From positions 4,220,001-4,284,000 of the forward strand of contig NC_018025.1 in the NCBI RefSeq assembly GCF_000266945.1: a stretch of 64,000 nt of DNA, written 5' to 3'. Origin of the DNA: Desulfomonile tiedjei DSM 6799 (GTDB lineage: Bacteria; Desulfobacterota; Desulfomonilia; Desulfomonilales; Desulfomonilaceae). A model generated the notes under the pieces. It did no database searches. It worked only from the letters and a program-made list of their open reading frames with translations, and was not told the origin of the DNA. Of the stretch, positions 18,897 through 27,209 are shown piece by piece (the stretch's first letter is position 1; every line of letters starts with the position of its first letter). The translations under genes were made by a program, and so were the position numbers.

Positions 18897-20780
18897 TCAG
18901 GCGTATTTTTCCAGCCAGCATATGAGGGCGACGATGGTCCATATTTGTCTGTTGTTGTCTTTCTTTCCTGTCAGGTGCTCGTGAAGAATTCTTCGGCATT
19001 CTTTTCTATCGAGCATCCCGCACTGTGCCAGCCTTTTCTCGGAAAACAGGTCTTCCAGAAATCCTCTTAGTTCCTTCTGAATCCAGAAAGGCAGCGGTGG
19101 CGTGAAGCCTTTCTTCTTCCCTTTTCGTATTTCCGGTGGCAGGAGTTTCCGCACCGCTCTCCGGAGAAGTCTTTTGGTCTGGAGCCCACGCGATTTGACA
19201 TGCGGAGGCATGAGCGCGACCCGTTCCACTATTTCATGATCCAGCAGTGGAACCCTCGCTTCCAAGGAATTAGCCATAGTCATACGGTCGACTTTTGCGA
19301 GATTGTCATCCAACAGGAACGTCTTGGTATCCACATAGAGGAGGCGATTCAGAGGATGCGCATGCCTGCATGCTTCAAAGTGAGTCTCAAAAGAATGAAA
19401 ACTGTCTCTGAAGCCATTCTCAAGAAAACCCGGGGAGCACAGAGATCTCTTTTCCTCTTCATTGAAAATTACCTTCCACCAGTAGTGGCCCTGCTCGAGA
19501 GAAAGTTCAGCCCCTGTGACGAATCGCTTGGCTTTGTAGTCGAAACTGATTCGCTCCAGGGAAGTGGGAAGAGCCATGACAGCAGGCGTAATTATTCCGT
19601 TCCGCACCCATCGAGGAATGATACGAAATAACCTGCTGACTCGGTATGCCACATGCGTAGGGTAGCCAGCGAAAACCTCATCTCCCCCGTCCCCTGTGAG
19701 GACGACTTTGACATGCTGTGCAGCCAATCGTGACACAAGGAAGGTGGGGATAGCGGAATAGTCAGCGAATGGTTCGTCAAAGAACGTGAGCAGTTCGGGT
19801 ATGGATTCGATCATACCCGGATGTACGATCTGTTCCAGGTGATCCGTCCCGAGCGTCTGTGCTACCAATCTGGCTTCCTGGGATTCGTCGTACGATTTTC
19901 GGTCAAATCCTATGGTAAACGTGTGAAGAGGCATTCCAAGCTTGCGGGACATTACCGCTGCCACGGTAGTGGAATCGAGACCGCCGCTGAGAAGGGCTCC
20001 TATGGGGACGTCGGAGATCATCTGACGCTTTATGGCCGTCTGGATCAGGTGCAACACCTCTTCCTCGTAATCTTTGTTCGAGGAATTTTCATCTCCAAGT
20101 GCCGGAAGCGGAACGTCCCAGAATTTTCGGATATTGATGCCATGTGCATCGCAGCTAAGCACATGTCCCGGCGGAAGTTTCTTCACGGACTCAAACGCAG
20201 TGGCAGGCGTGGGAATGTACATCAGAGAAAGGTAATCATATAGACCCTGATAATCGGGATTTCGCGGCACGGGAGCCTTGAGAATCGCTTTGATCTCACT
20301 GCCGAAATACAGGGCCTTTCCAGGGATGAAAGAGTAAAATAACGGCTTTATCCCGAGGCGGTCACGAGCCAGGAAGAGCTTTCTGTTTGCATTATCCCAT
20401 ATTGCGAAGGAGAACATACCATTAAGCGGCTCGACGCAACGTTCGCCCAATTCTTCGTACAGGTGGACTATGACTTCGGTATCGGATCTTGTTTTGAACG
20501 TATGGCCGCGGGCGATCAGGTCTTCACGTAATTCCGGGTAGTTGTAAATCTCTCCGTTAAAAACGATCCAGAGGCTCTCGTCTTCATTGCATATGGGTTG
20601 CTTGCCTGTTGTCAGGTCGATGATACTCAACCTGCGCATTGCAAGCCCGACAGAACCGGCCACATAGTATCCTTCGTCATCGGGACCGCGATGCACCATG
20701 GTTCGGTTCATCCGCTGGAGCAATTCCCTGTCAGCATTCGCGCCGGTTTTCAGGAGAAAAATTCCGCAAATTCCGCACAT
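18897..20780 (-). CDS. asnB: Asparagine synthase (glutamine-hydrolysing)
   Basis: A 627-residue enzyme. The N-terminal class II glutaminase starts MCGICGIF, where Cys2 is the nucleophile, and has RLSIIDL and FNGEIYNY. The synthetase domain has the pyrophosphatase loop LLSGGLDSTTVAAVM and LTGDGGDEVFAGYP. It lies 16 bases downstream of a GT2 glycosyltransferase gene. AsnB paralogues of this kind often occur in polysaccharide or lipid-linked pathways, where they amidate sugar carboxylates or make asparagine; the exact substrate is open. Confidence 0.93.
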   Translation of the reverse strand: MCGICGIFLLKTGANADRELLQRMNRTMVHRGPDDEGYYVAGSVGLAMRRLSIIDLTTGKQPICNEDESLWIVFNGEIYNYPELREDLIARGHTFKTRSDTEVIVHLYEELGERCVEPLNGMFSFAIWDNANRKLFLARDRLGIKPLFYSFIPGKALYFGSEIKAILKAPVPRNPDYQGLYDYLSLMYIPTPATAFESVKKLPPGHVLSCDAHGINIRKFWDVPLPALGDENSSNKDYEEEVLHLIQTAIKRQMISDVPIGALLSGGLDSTTVAAVMSRKLGMPLHTFTIGFDRKSYDESQEARLVAQTLGTDHLEQIVHPGMIESIPELLTFFDEPFADYSAIPTFLVSRLAAQHVKVVLTGDGGDEVFAGYPTHVAYRVSRLFRIIPRWVRNGIITPAVMALPTSLERISFDYKAKRFVTGAELSLEQGHYWWKVIFNEEEKRSLCSPGFLENGFRDSFHSFETHFEACRHAHPLNRLLYVDTKTFLLDDNLAKVDRMTMANSLEARVPLLDHEIVERVALMPPHVKSRGLQTKRLLRRAVRKLLPPEIRKGKKKGFTPPLPFWIQKELRGFLEDLFSEKRLAQCGMLDRKECRRILHEHLTGKKDNNRQIWTIVALICWLEKYA

Positions 20781-20796
20781 TATGTACCGACGACTT

Positions 20797-21696
20797 TCAA
20801 TCGCGTTCCTGGAGCCGCAGGGACGCGAACTGGTCCAGGATCAACCCGAAGAAAATGATGTTTATACCTCCTGCCAGAAAGAGAACCGTGCCTCCGGAGA
20901 ACTGGGCAAACATGATGAGATTGCGAATGGTCAGGATAATACCGGCAATCACCATGGCAAGCCCGGCAGGGAAAAAGATCTTGTTGGGGTTGGCGATGGT
21001 TACCACACGAAGGATGAACGTCAGAAACCGAAAGCCGTCGCGGAACGGCCGTAATTTGCTCTGTGTCAGCTTCGGTCTGCGGCGAACCTGAATGGGAACG
21101 AATTTTACACTGTATCCTGCGGTAATGAAACTCAAAGTGCTTGTGGACGGAAAAGAGTAACCATTCGGATAGATGTGGAGAAAACGTGCTGCTACAGCGT
21201 GCCTGAATGCCCGAAACCCGGAAGTGAGGTCGGCTATTTTCTGTTCGGAAAGAAACGACGCAAGTCTTCGCAGAAAGAGATTTCCCGCTGTCCGCAACCA
21301 GTGTCCTTCATTTCCGTTAAACGATCGAGCCCCCACCACGAGATCGTACTCTTTCAAATAACCCAGCAGCTTTGGCAGCTCCCGCGGATCGTGTTGTCCG
21401 TCCCCGTCAAGCACGGCCACGACCCCTCCTTTGATAGCCCTCAAAGCGGTCTTTATGGCTGCACCGTTTCCCTTGTTCAGAGGGTGGGAGATGACATCCG
21501 CCCCTGCTTCACGGGCACGAACGGCAGTTGCATCTTTGGAACCGTCATCAATCACGAGCACCCGTGCTTCCGGGAGTACCGTTCTTGTTTCTTTCACCAC
21601 GTCAACGATAGTGGTCTCCTCGTTGTAGGCAGGAATCACAATGGTGATTTCCTCGTGGGTATTCTCGACCGCAGAATATTCTTCTAGCTGGTTCAT
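20797..21696 (-). CDS. GT2 glycosyltransferase, DPM1/polyprenyl-phosphate type
   Basis: A 299-residue GT-A protein. It opens with EITIVIPAYNEE, then VLVIDDGSKDAT, the DxD-like motif VAVLDGDGQHDP and ADLTSGFRAFR, as in dolichol- or undecaprenyl-phosphate sugar synthases. Two C-terminal hydrophobic segments (about 240-262 and 268-290) anchor it in the membrane. The open frame runs another 121 codons upstream with unconvincing composition. ATG 21696 with GAGG just ahead and the normal family N terminus is preferred. Followed by asnB in a probable two-gene operon. Confidence 0.88.
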   Translation of the reverse strand: MNQLEEYSAVENTHEEITIVIPAYNEETTIVDVVKETRTVLPEARVLVIDDGSKDATAVRAREAGADVISHPLNKGNGAAIKTALRAIKGGVVAVLDGDGQHDPRELPKLLGYLKEYDLVVGARSFNGNEGHWLRTAGNLFLRRLASFLSEQKIADLTSGFRAFRHAVAARFLHIYPNGYSFPSTSTLSFITAGYSVKFVPIQVRRRPKLTQSKLRPFRDGFRFLTFILRVVTIANPNKIFFPAGLAMVIAGIILTIRNLIMFAQFSGGTVLFLAGGINIIFFGLILDQFASLRLQERD

Positions 21697-22045
21697 GGCC
21701 TCATCTGTATGTAGGTAACATTTCAGAGCCTTAGCTCCGGATAGACGAATGCTCCAGACCGGAAGATGATTTCGATCCGAGCACCGGCAATGGAATACCA
21801 TTAATAGGGGATTGGTGTCAAAAAAGGAACGATTGAGAAAAGGAAGGTGCACTTGTTTTCGCATAAAATCTAATCCAAACTGTCGTGCCCCTGGAAGGGA
21901 GAGACTGTCGCAAATCTTGATCCAATTGGAATCTCGTTGAAGAAATGCTTCACGGCCGGACCCAAGGGCCACGGTCTGATACCAACTCCCATGGCGAAGA
22001 GTGCCACAACGAATGATAAAAGTCCTTCCCAGATGAGGGACTCTT

Positions 22046-22180
22046 ATAGGATTTCGCAATTATGCATATAAGATGGCGCAGGTTGAGGTGCTCTGAGCGG
22101 AGTGATTAGACGGCTTTGCGTCGTCTGGAGCGAAGGATACCTCAGCCTCCCAGATTATGAAAAGAAAAGCGAATCAGCAT
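22046..22180. repeat. 136-bp TIR repeat, copy 3 of 4
   Basis: Begins ATAGGATTTCGCAATTATGC and ends AAGCGAATCAGCAT. The interior is nearly identical to copy 2 (GAGCGGAGTGATTAGACGGC). The terminal inverted repeats are more decayed than in copy 2. Confidence 0.82.
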
Positions 22181-22322
22181 GAGATATTGCGACCGCGTTG
22201 GTCCGCTACACACGTCTTTCGATCGTGCCAATACTCATTGTTTTTGACTGTTCGTCCTTTAAACAGAAAATTCAGGTGAAGAGTATGCCTGATATCATGA
22301 AATGATGTATCGAAAGATTTTA

Positions 22323-22351
22323 TTGACAAAAAGATATTGATATCATATTAT
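22323..22351 (+). promoter_or_regulatory. Near-consensus sigma-70 promoter of the two-CW gene
   Basis: TTGACA (22323-22328), a 17-base AT-rich spacer and TATTAT (22346-22351). This is one of the strongest-looking vegetative promoters in the window, 42 bases before the ATG. Confidence 0.75.
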
Positions 22352-22393
22352 ACAGATAGTCATATATTGCAATAATTTATTTGGAGGAGAGGC

Positions 22394-22597
22394 ATGTCTG
22401 AGAGGCTAAATTGTTGGCAAGTTCTCGGTTGTAATAACGAGCAGAATTGTCCGGCGTTTCCGGAACACGGGCGCAATTGTTTCGCGGTCACGGCTACTCT
22501 CTGTAGAGGCGAAACACAGGGGACCTATGATGAAAAAATCGCCAAATGTCGTAAAGGATGCAAATTTTTCCAAGACATGATGGATGGGTCAGTTTAG
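22394..22597 (+). CDS. Small cysteine-rich two-CW domain protein
   Basis: A 67-residue protein with paired Cys-Trp/Cys motifs: LNCWQVLGC..NCPAFPEHGRNCF, ATLCRG and KCRKGCKFF, eight cysteines in all. This spacing matches the small two-CW proteins common in anaerobic Deltaproteobacteria, which probably bind a metal or Fe-S centre. GGAGGAGAGG precedes the ATG. Strong promoter and site suggest it is well expressed. It lies just outside the tRNA-bounded island. Confidence 0.82.
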   Translation: MSERLNCWQVLGCNNEQNCPAFPEHGRNCFAVTATLCRGETQGTYDEKIAKCRKGCKFFQDMMDGSV

Positions 22598-22648
22598 GTC
22601 GTTTGAGGGTTTTCTGCGAAGATTTCTGGACGATTCCATAGGGATTTC

Positions 22649-22672
22649 TGGTGGCAGTGCAGGGACTTGAAC
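22649..22672. repeat. tRNA-Met 3'-end remnant (candidate att site)
   Basis: TGGTGGCAGTGCAGGGACTT and the next four bases (GAAC) match the 3' end of the intact tRNA-Met at 24866-24889 at 22 of 24 positions, in the same orientation. It covers CCA, the acceptor 3' strand and part of the T arm. The rest of a tRNA is absent. This is the pattern left when an element integrates into a tRNA 3' end. Confidence 0.6.
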
Positions 22673-22770
22673 ATCAGGGAGACCGTCCACTCACGTCGGC
22701 AAATATTGGGTGAGCCTTCTTAGTGGGCGGTTCCTTCATCCGTCTTCTTCAGGAAAAATGAATCTCTGAC

Positions 22771-23076
22771 TCAATCATTCTCATCTATGACGAGAAGGCC
22801 TTTCTGAATCAAATGCTCATTATATTCGGATTGACTCATGGGGCACTCTAGTAATGCAATGGTCTCTCTACGCGTTTCCAGCTTAAGCTGCCTTCGCATG
22901 CTCTCCAAGTTGTCTGGCCCAATGTCTTTGTACTTTTTGCTATGAGACATCCACGTCTTAATTCCCGTTTCCTTTCCCTCATAGCAGTGAAAAAAGCATG
23001 GGTGATCGTGAGACTTATCTTTCACAAATCCTTTTGCCTGCAGGCTTTTTTCCGCAAGCTTACGATCTACTTTCAT
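22771..23076 (-). CDS. HicA-like putative toxin
   Basis: A 101-residue protein whose pattern resembles HicA-type mRNA interferases. It has KGFVKDKSHDHPCFF (a glycine then a His where HicA has its catalytic residue), a YEGKETGIKTWMSHS strand, IGPDNLESMRRQLKL where HicA has its final helix, and a longer tail. HicA is usually about 60 residues, so this is an enlarged relative if the match is right. Its start overlaps the end of the upstream HicB-like gene by 17 bases, implying coupled translation. The family call is by eye and tentative. Confidence 0.5.
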   Translation of the reverse strand: MKVDRKLAEKSLQAKGFVKDKSHDHPCFFHCYEGKETGIKTWMSHSKKYKDIGPDNLESMRRQLKLETRRETIALLECPMSQSEYNEHLIQKGLLVIDEND

Positions 23077-23524
23077 CCATTACCTCGAAAGCAGTAGCAA
23101 AGACATTCTTTAGTCTCTTGGCCCCACCTCGTGCTTGAGCTTCGTTCAGGTCCCTATAATGTTCATAAAAACTGAGTAATTGGATGACAAATTCTTCTAT
23201 TGCCTCTTGAGGTGTATCACCAGTGGCGTAAATATCCAATCGCTCGTTCTCGGCAAACCATAAATTCTCTCCCCTCGCAAGTTTGATCGTAACTGGCTTA
23301 AGAGCACGTAAATTCAAACCGTCTCGGCGAAATTGAAAGGCGGGAACTTTGTATTGGTCAGGCAGTGCGTATGACAAATTCTCAGCAGTTCTTACTCTTA
23401 TCGTTCTTGTTTCTCGTTTCTGGGTAGATTCTGGACTTGCCGTGTCTATCCTTTTATCCCATGAAGCCCGAAATCCCTCAATTGGTAGCAGTTCATCAGC
23501 AAATTCTGCAAATGCCCCGGCCAT
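23060..23524 (-). CDS. HicB-like putative antitoxin
   Basis: A 154-residue protein. The central part (KLARGENLWFAENERLDIYATGDTPQEA is the region, about 83-110) resembles the partial RNase H fold of HicB antitoxins, in which a GDT..EA turn leads into a helix. The C terminus (EFVIQLLSFYEHYRDL and onward) is helical. No DNA-binding domain is obvious. It sits between the TIGR04255 gene (one-base gap) and the HicA-like gene (17-base overlap), so the three form one unit. Assignment is tentative. Confidence 0.5.
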   Translation of the reverse strand: MAGAFAEFADELLPIEGFRASWDKRIDTASPESTQKRETRTIRVRTAENLSYALPDQYKVPAFQFRRDGLNLRALKPVTIKLARGENLWFAENERLDIYATGDTPQEAIEEFVIQLLSFYEHYRDLNEAQARGGAKRLKNVFATAFEVMDESRS

Positions 23525-23525
23525 T

Positions 23526-24296
23526 CTACGTCTCCTCGCCTTTTATGTACGCACGGTAGTTCTCTGTAATGAGTGTATGAAAAAGCAAGGCCGATTCCGT
23601 GTGCGCTTCATCAAGATACTCTTCGATTCGGTCAAACTCTAGATCTCCTTCGGATTTCGCGTAATCGAAATCCAGTAGAAATGCTTCCTGTCCCCCGTCA
23701 GTCCTCATAACTGATTCTATGCGTGTTGTAATTTTTCCTTTGCCAGCAGGGAGTACGAATGCAGTGCTGAAATTCTCAAATCTCCCCGGAAAAAGATTCA
23801 TCATTTCCTTACAAAACACAAAAAAATGCTCCAATGGAAGAAGCCTGTTCTCTCTCACAAATGGAATAATATTCACGTGCCTGAGGCCAACACGATTCAG
23901 CTCATTCAACTTTATGATGGAACCAAACAATCCCAGTAAACGCAGATACTCTTTTTTGAAATCTTCGAATCCCGGATAAGCTCGAGAGAAATAACCGAAT
24001 CTATTCAGAGACACCATGACGCCTGCACTAGCATCCGATTTCTCAAATCGGTATGGTTCCAACGCATAAGCCATTCCATCTTGGATTTTCGGCACGAGCA
24101 GATTCGGGTAAATATCTCTGATGCAATCCTGGATTTCGGACCGTTTACACTCAATGGCAGTCTCACCTGGAAAACGAATCTCAAATACCACTTCAATCAA
24201 TGGTGAGTTAGGATGTCGGTTATCGGGTATGAGGTTCACTTCGCCGCTCACATAGTAGACTAAAGTAATTCTATTTCCGTTGACACCCGGAGTCAA
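23526..24296 (-). CDS. TIGR04255 family protein
   Basis: A 256-residue soluble protein. The segment SPLIEVVFEIRFPGE near residue 30 is the hallmark of TIGR04255, a sporadically distributed family of unknown function. The rest (EPYRFEKSD, RVGLRHVNI, SALLFHTLITENYRAYI) fits the same family throughout. It is the first gene of the three-gene unit. Patchy distribution and location next to a tRNA both fit horizontal transfer. A defence or regulatory role is only a guess. Confidence 0.75.
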   Translation of the reverse strand: MTPGVNGNRITLVYYVSGEVNLIPDNRHPNSPLIEVVFEIRFPGETAIECKRSEIQDCIRDIYPNLLVPKIQDGMAYALEPYRFEKSDASAGVMVSLNRFGYFSRAYPGFEDFKKEYLRLLGLFGSIIKLNELNRVGLRHVNIIPFVRENRLLPLEHFFVFCKEMMNLFPGRFENFSTAFVLPAGKGKITTRIESVMRTDGGQEAFLLDFDYAKSEGDLEFDRIEEYLDEAHTESALLFHTLITENYRAYIKGEET

Positions 24297-24404
24297 TCAG
24301 AAGCAATTGAGGACTTTAGCGAGTCAGACCTTCTAACGCAAGCGAATTGAGCAAAATCACGAGGCGATCCTTCGCAAAAAAAAAGGCGCTAGTCTGAAAA
24401 AAGT

Positions 24405-24418
24405 TTGTTCAAGAACAA
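24405..24418. promoter_or_regulatory. Small inverted repeat TTGTTC-AA-GAACAA
   Basis: A six-base inverted repeat with a two-base centre in the gap between the divergent TIGR04255 operon (minus) and the 56-codon ORF (plus). Its position would suit an operator controlling either. No protein is assigned. Confidence 0.3.
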
Positions 24419-24478
24419 TTAGACGACACAAAGGAATTCCGTGAAGCAAAGGTAGATAATTTTAAGGAGGGCCTCAAA

Positions 24479-24649
24479 ATGTCCACTGAAATTTATACCG
24501 CAAGATGGAAATGCAAGAATCGGACAACATTTCAAGCGATGGGATTGCCGAAAAACCTCGCGCTTTGTTGTGGATGCCCAAGCCTTCGCCGACTCACAAT
24601 TGATCAGGCTGAACTTCATCTGGTATGCTTGCAGCCGGTCAGACGGTGA
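24479..24649 (+). CDS. Short cysteine-containing ORF (56 codons)
   Basis: ATG 24479 follows AAGGAGG by eight bases, one of the best ribosome binding sites in the window. The product begins MSTEIYTARWKCKNRTTF and contains LALCCGCPSLRRL. It lies inside the tRNA-bounded island, divergent from the toxin-antitoxin-like unit. I recognise no family. The ribosome binding site is the main support; the composition is neutral. Confidence 0.4.
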   Translation: MSTEIYTARWKCKNRTTFQAMGLPKNLALCCGCPSLRRLTIDQAELHLVCLQPVRR

Positions 24650-24865
24650 ACCGAAATCGCCTTTCAATCAACATTCTCTGGGAGCGATTAGCCCTGCAAG
24701 ACGATTCAACCGAATAACTGCCTGTGACTAATACAGATCACTTAGGGGGATCAGGGTCACCCCGTTAGGAAGGCTCTGATCCTGTCCAGCAGACTGTGAA
24801 AAAATTTGCATACACTTTTTCGAGGGTAATTTGTGGCTATTTCTGAATGATTTCAAAGGGAGCAT

Positions 24866-24942
24866 TGGTGGCGGTGCAGGGATTTGAACCCCGGACACTG
24901 CGGATATGAGCCGCATGCTCTAACCGACTGAGCTACACCGCC
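24866..24942 (-). tRNA. tRNA-Met (anticodon CAT)
   Basis: Read on the minus strand from 24942: GGCGGTGTAGCTCAGTCGGT.. with D arm, anticodon stem TGCGG, loop CTCATAT and stem CCGCA, T arm with GGTTCAAATCC, acceptor CACCGCC and encoded CCA (24868-24866). Anticodon CAT. An elongator methionine tRNA is likely; a lysidine-modified Ile tRNA cannot be excluded without comparison. Its 3' end is partly duplicated at 22649-22672. Confidence 0.93.
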
Positions 24943-25014
24943 TTAACCAGATACTCATAACAGTACAGGAACGGGCTGTCAAGTGTCGCAAGCAAGACCA
25001 AAGGCCGGGATCTC

Positions 25015-25707
25015 CTAAAAAGGGGCATTCTTGAATATGCTGAAACATTTGTTTTTTCCCACGACAACAGAGTCCGTCAGAGTTATCTCAAAGGGATGAA
25101 GAATTTCTCTCAGACGCTCTGCCTTCACGATCGCGGACAGATGGGAGTGGCGGTCCGTCGGGATGATTGTGAGCTATGATCAATGACGTTGCATTGTAGT
25201 GAGAGCGCGTTCCATCACTTGACGGGGAAACAGAACCACCTGGTCTACGGTACCGGCTCCGAGTATTTCCTGTCCCAGGACTATGCCGTGATCGTCCAGG
25301 AATACGAGGAGCACGTTTTCGTCTTTCATGGTGCTGAGCCATGCAAGGAGAAACTGTTCCACTTCCTTCGAGTTCACCAGAACTTGAGGACTTGGGGCCA
25401 TCGTCTCGCTAAAGCGTTCGAGAATCTCACCTACAAGTCTGATGAGCGTCGCCGCATCTCGATCCATACCTTTCACCTGGAGCAGTTCCACGGAAGACGT
25501 CAAAAAGATCGCACGCATTGAATGAAAGGTGCGTTTGAGTTCTTCCGCCACCTCTTGCGGACTGCTTGCCGAAGACACGTACGTCAGCAGTAGTTCCAGC
25601 AGATCCCAGTCCGTGAGTTTGCCCGATCTGAGGAGTTTTTCTTTTATTTCAGCTTCTCGATCCGTCTTATTCTCCATAAGAAATGTCGGCAGCCCCATCT
25701 CAACCAT
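25015..25707 (-). pseudogene. radC: radC-like gene with two compensating frameshifts
   Basis: RadC/JAB family protein (once linked to DNA repair, real role unclear). From ATG 25707 the frame is intact for 175 codons, including DRDAATLIRLVGEI and GIVLGQEILGAGTVDQV, then hits TGA at 25180. The metal-binding core continues in another frame (NATSLIIAHNHPDGPPLPS), and the last part (AERLREILHPFEITLTDSVV) is back in the first frame, ending with TAG at 25015-25017. Two opposite indels, near 25195 and 25135, explain this. The JAMM motif itself lies in the shifted part, so the product is truncated unless the sequence has errors. Confidence 0.8.
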
Positions 25708-25784
25708 AAGCTTGCGTTCTTTAAGTCATAGTAGCATAATCGCGAAATTCGATTGAATCATTTCGCACTATGTAAAGGGAATTC

Positions 25785-26858
25785 ATGGGAAACAACAGAG
25801 CGCTTATAACAGGTGTTACCGGTCAAGATGGTGCATATCTTGTGGAGTTCCTTCTGAAAAAGGGGTATGAAGTCTGCGGAGTCAAGAGACGAAGTTCGCT
25901 CATTAACACCCAGAGAATAGACAGCTTTTATCAGGATCCGCACGTCGACAGTCGAAATCTCATCCTCGAATACGGCGATACAACGGATTCCACTAATCTT
26001 ATTCGTATCATCCAGGAATTCCAGCCGACCGAGATATACAATCTCGCGGCCCAGAGTCACGTTAGAGTTTCCTTCGAAACCCCTGAATATACGGCTAATG
26101 CAGATGCTCTCGGCACATTGAGGCTCCTGGAAGCAATTCGTATCCTGCGCTTGCAGGAAAAAGTGCGCTTTTATCAGGCTTCCACGAGTGAATTGTTCGG
26201 ACTGGTCCAGGAATCCCCTCAGAAAGAGACCACTCCGTTTTATCCTCGCAGCCCCTACGCTGTGGCAAAACTCTATGGATACTGGATCGTCAGGAATTAC
26301 CGTGAGGCGTACAACTTCTTCGCGTCCAACGGAATTCTGTTCAACCACGAATCTCCCATGCGAGGCGAGACCTTTGTCACCCGCAAGATTACTCGCGCTG
26401 TGGCTCGCATTAAACTCGAAATGCAAGATAAGCTGTACCTCGGCAATCTTTCGGCAAAGCGCGACTGGGGATACGCGGGGGATTATGTGTCGGCAATGTG
26501 GCTTATCATGCAACATCACGAACCGGACGATTTCGTCATAGCCACCGGAGAAAATCATTCAGTGAGGGAATTTGTGGAACGGGCTTTCAAAGAAGTCGGT
26601 ATCATCATCGAATGGAGAGGAGAAGGCCTCAACGAACAAGGAATCGACTCCGAAACAGGCAAGCCCCTTGTCCTCGTGGATTCACGGTACTTCAGACCTA
26701 CGGAAGTGCATGAGCTCCTGGGAGATGCAACAAAAGCAGCCAAATTGCTCGGTTGGAAACCGCAGATGTCGTTCAAAGAGCTTGTCCGACGGATGGTTAT
26801 TGCAGATCTCAGGGAAGCCGAAAAAGAGCGTTTGTGCCAAGTGAACGGTTACAATTAG
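25785..26858 (+). CDS. gmd: GDP-mannose 4,6-dehydratase
   Basis: A 357-residue short-chain dehydrogenase that converts GDP-mannose to GDP-4-keto-6-deoxymannose, precursor of fucose, rhamnose or perosamine in surface glycans. NADP-binding [10 protein letters not shown] at residue 9, catalytic YAVAK in [13 protein letters not shown], and [20 protein letters not shown] are diagnostic. AAAGGGAATTC precedes the ATG. The usual partner gene for the next step (fcl or rmd) is not adjacent. Confidence 0.96.
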   Translation: MGNNRALITGVTGQDGAYLVEFLLKKGYEVCGVKRRSSLINTQRIDSFYQDPHVDSRNLILEYGDTTDSTNLIRIIQEFQPTEIYNLAAQSHVRVSFETPEYTANADALGTLRLLEAIRILRLQEKVRFYQASTSELFGLVQESPQKETTPFYPRSPYAVAKLYGYWIVRNYREAYNFFASNGILFNHESPMRGETFVTRKITRAVARIKLEMQDKLYLGNLSAKRDWGYAGDYVSAMWLIMQHHEPDDFVIATGENHSVREFVERAFKEVGIIIEWRGEGLNEQGIDSETGKPLVLVDSRYFRPTEVHELLGDATKAAKLLGWKPQMSFKELVRRMVIADLREAEKERLCQVNGYN

Positions 26859-26966
26859 GCAAGTGCTTTATCACTGTCGAACAAATAAAAATTGAACACA
26901 AATGTCTGCATTCAGTTACTGAGGGGTAGAGAAAATCTTCTCTCGGATCACATTCCCTCCAACTTT

Positions 26967-27060
26967 CAAAATCCCCCCAGCCCCCCTTTACTAAGGGGGG
27001 AATTGCAGGTTGCTTCTATTCTTCACCTCCCCTTTTATAAAGGGGGGCTGGGGGGATTTT
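26967..27060. repeat. G/C-run hairpin repeat, copy 1 of 5
   Basis: Two opposed units: AATCCCCCCAGCCCCCCTTT-ACT-AAGGGGGG and CCTCCCCTTTTATAAAGGGG..GGGGGGATTTT. Together they make an inverted repeat of about 94 bases. Related copies are at 38622, 46236, 60688 and 62435. Confidence 0.8.
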
Positions 27061-27146
27061 CCCTAGGAACAACTAAATGGATACAACACAATCTCTGTTG
27101 ACAAAGAATCGCGTGCGTGTATTTTAGATCGACTGGAGAAGAAATA

Positions 27147-27209
27147 ATGATCCACATCAGCTGCCCGTTTTTCTTTTTTAGCTTTAGGAGGTATAAACGC
27201 GCGGGCTGA
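27147..27209 (+). CDS. Phenylalanine-rich leader peptide (candidate attenuator)
   Basis: A 20-codon ORF with sequence MIHISCPFFFFSFRRYKRAG, preceded by GGAGAAG at good spacing. Five of six residues at positions 8-13 are Phe, as in the leader peptides of phe biosynthesis and pheST operons (E. coli pheL is [15 protein letters not shown]). Its stop codon overlaps one arm of a proposed antiterminator, and an intrinsic terminator follows 24 bases later. The T-rich DNA could give Phe codons by chance, so this is a well-motivated hypothesis. Confidence 0.5.
   Translation: MIHISCPFFFFSFRRYKRAG

Noticed and set aside
21697-22059. 121-codon N-terminal extension of the GT2 glycosyltransferase
   Set aside because: It runs into the TIR repeat, has no family similarity and lacks a ribosome binding site; ATG 21696 has both the expected N terminus and a site.
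24728-24916. 62-codon minus-strand frame covering part of tRNA-Met
   Set aside because: It is read through the tRNA gene and has no ribosome binding site.
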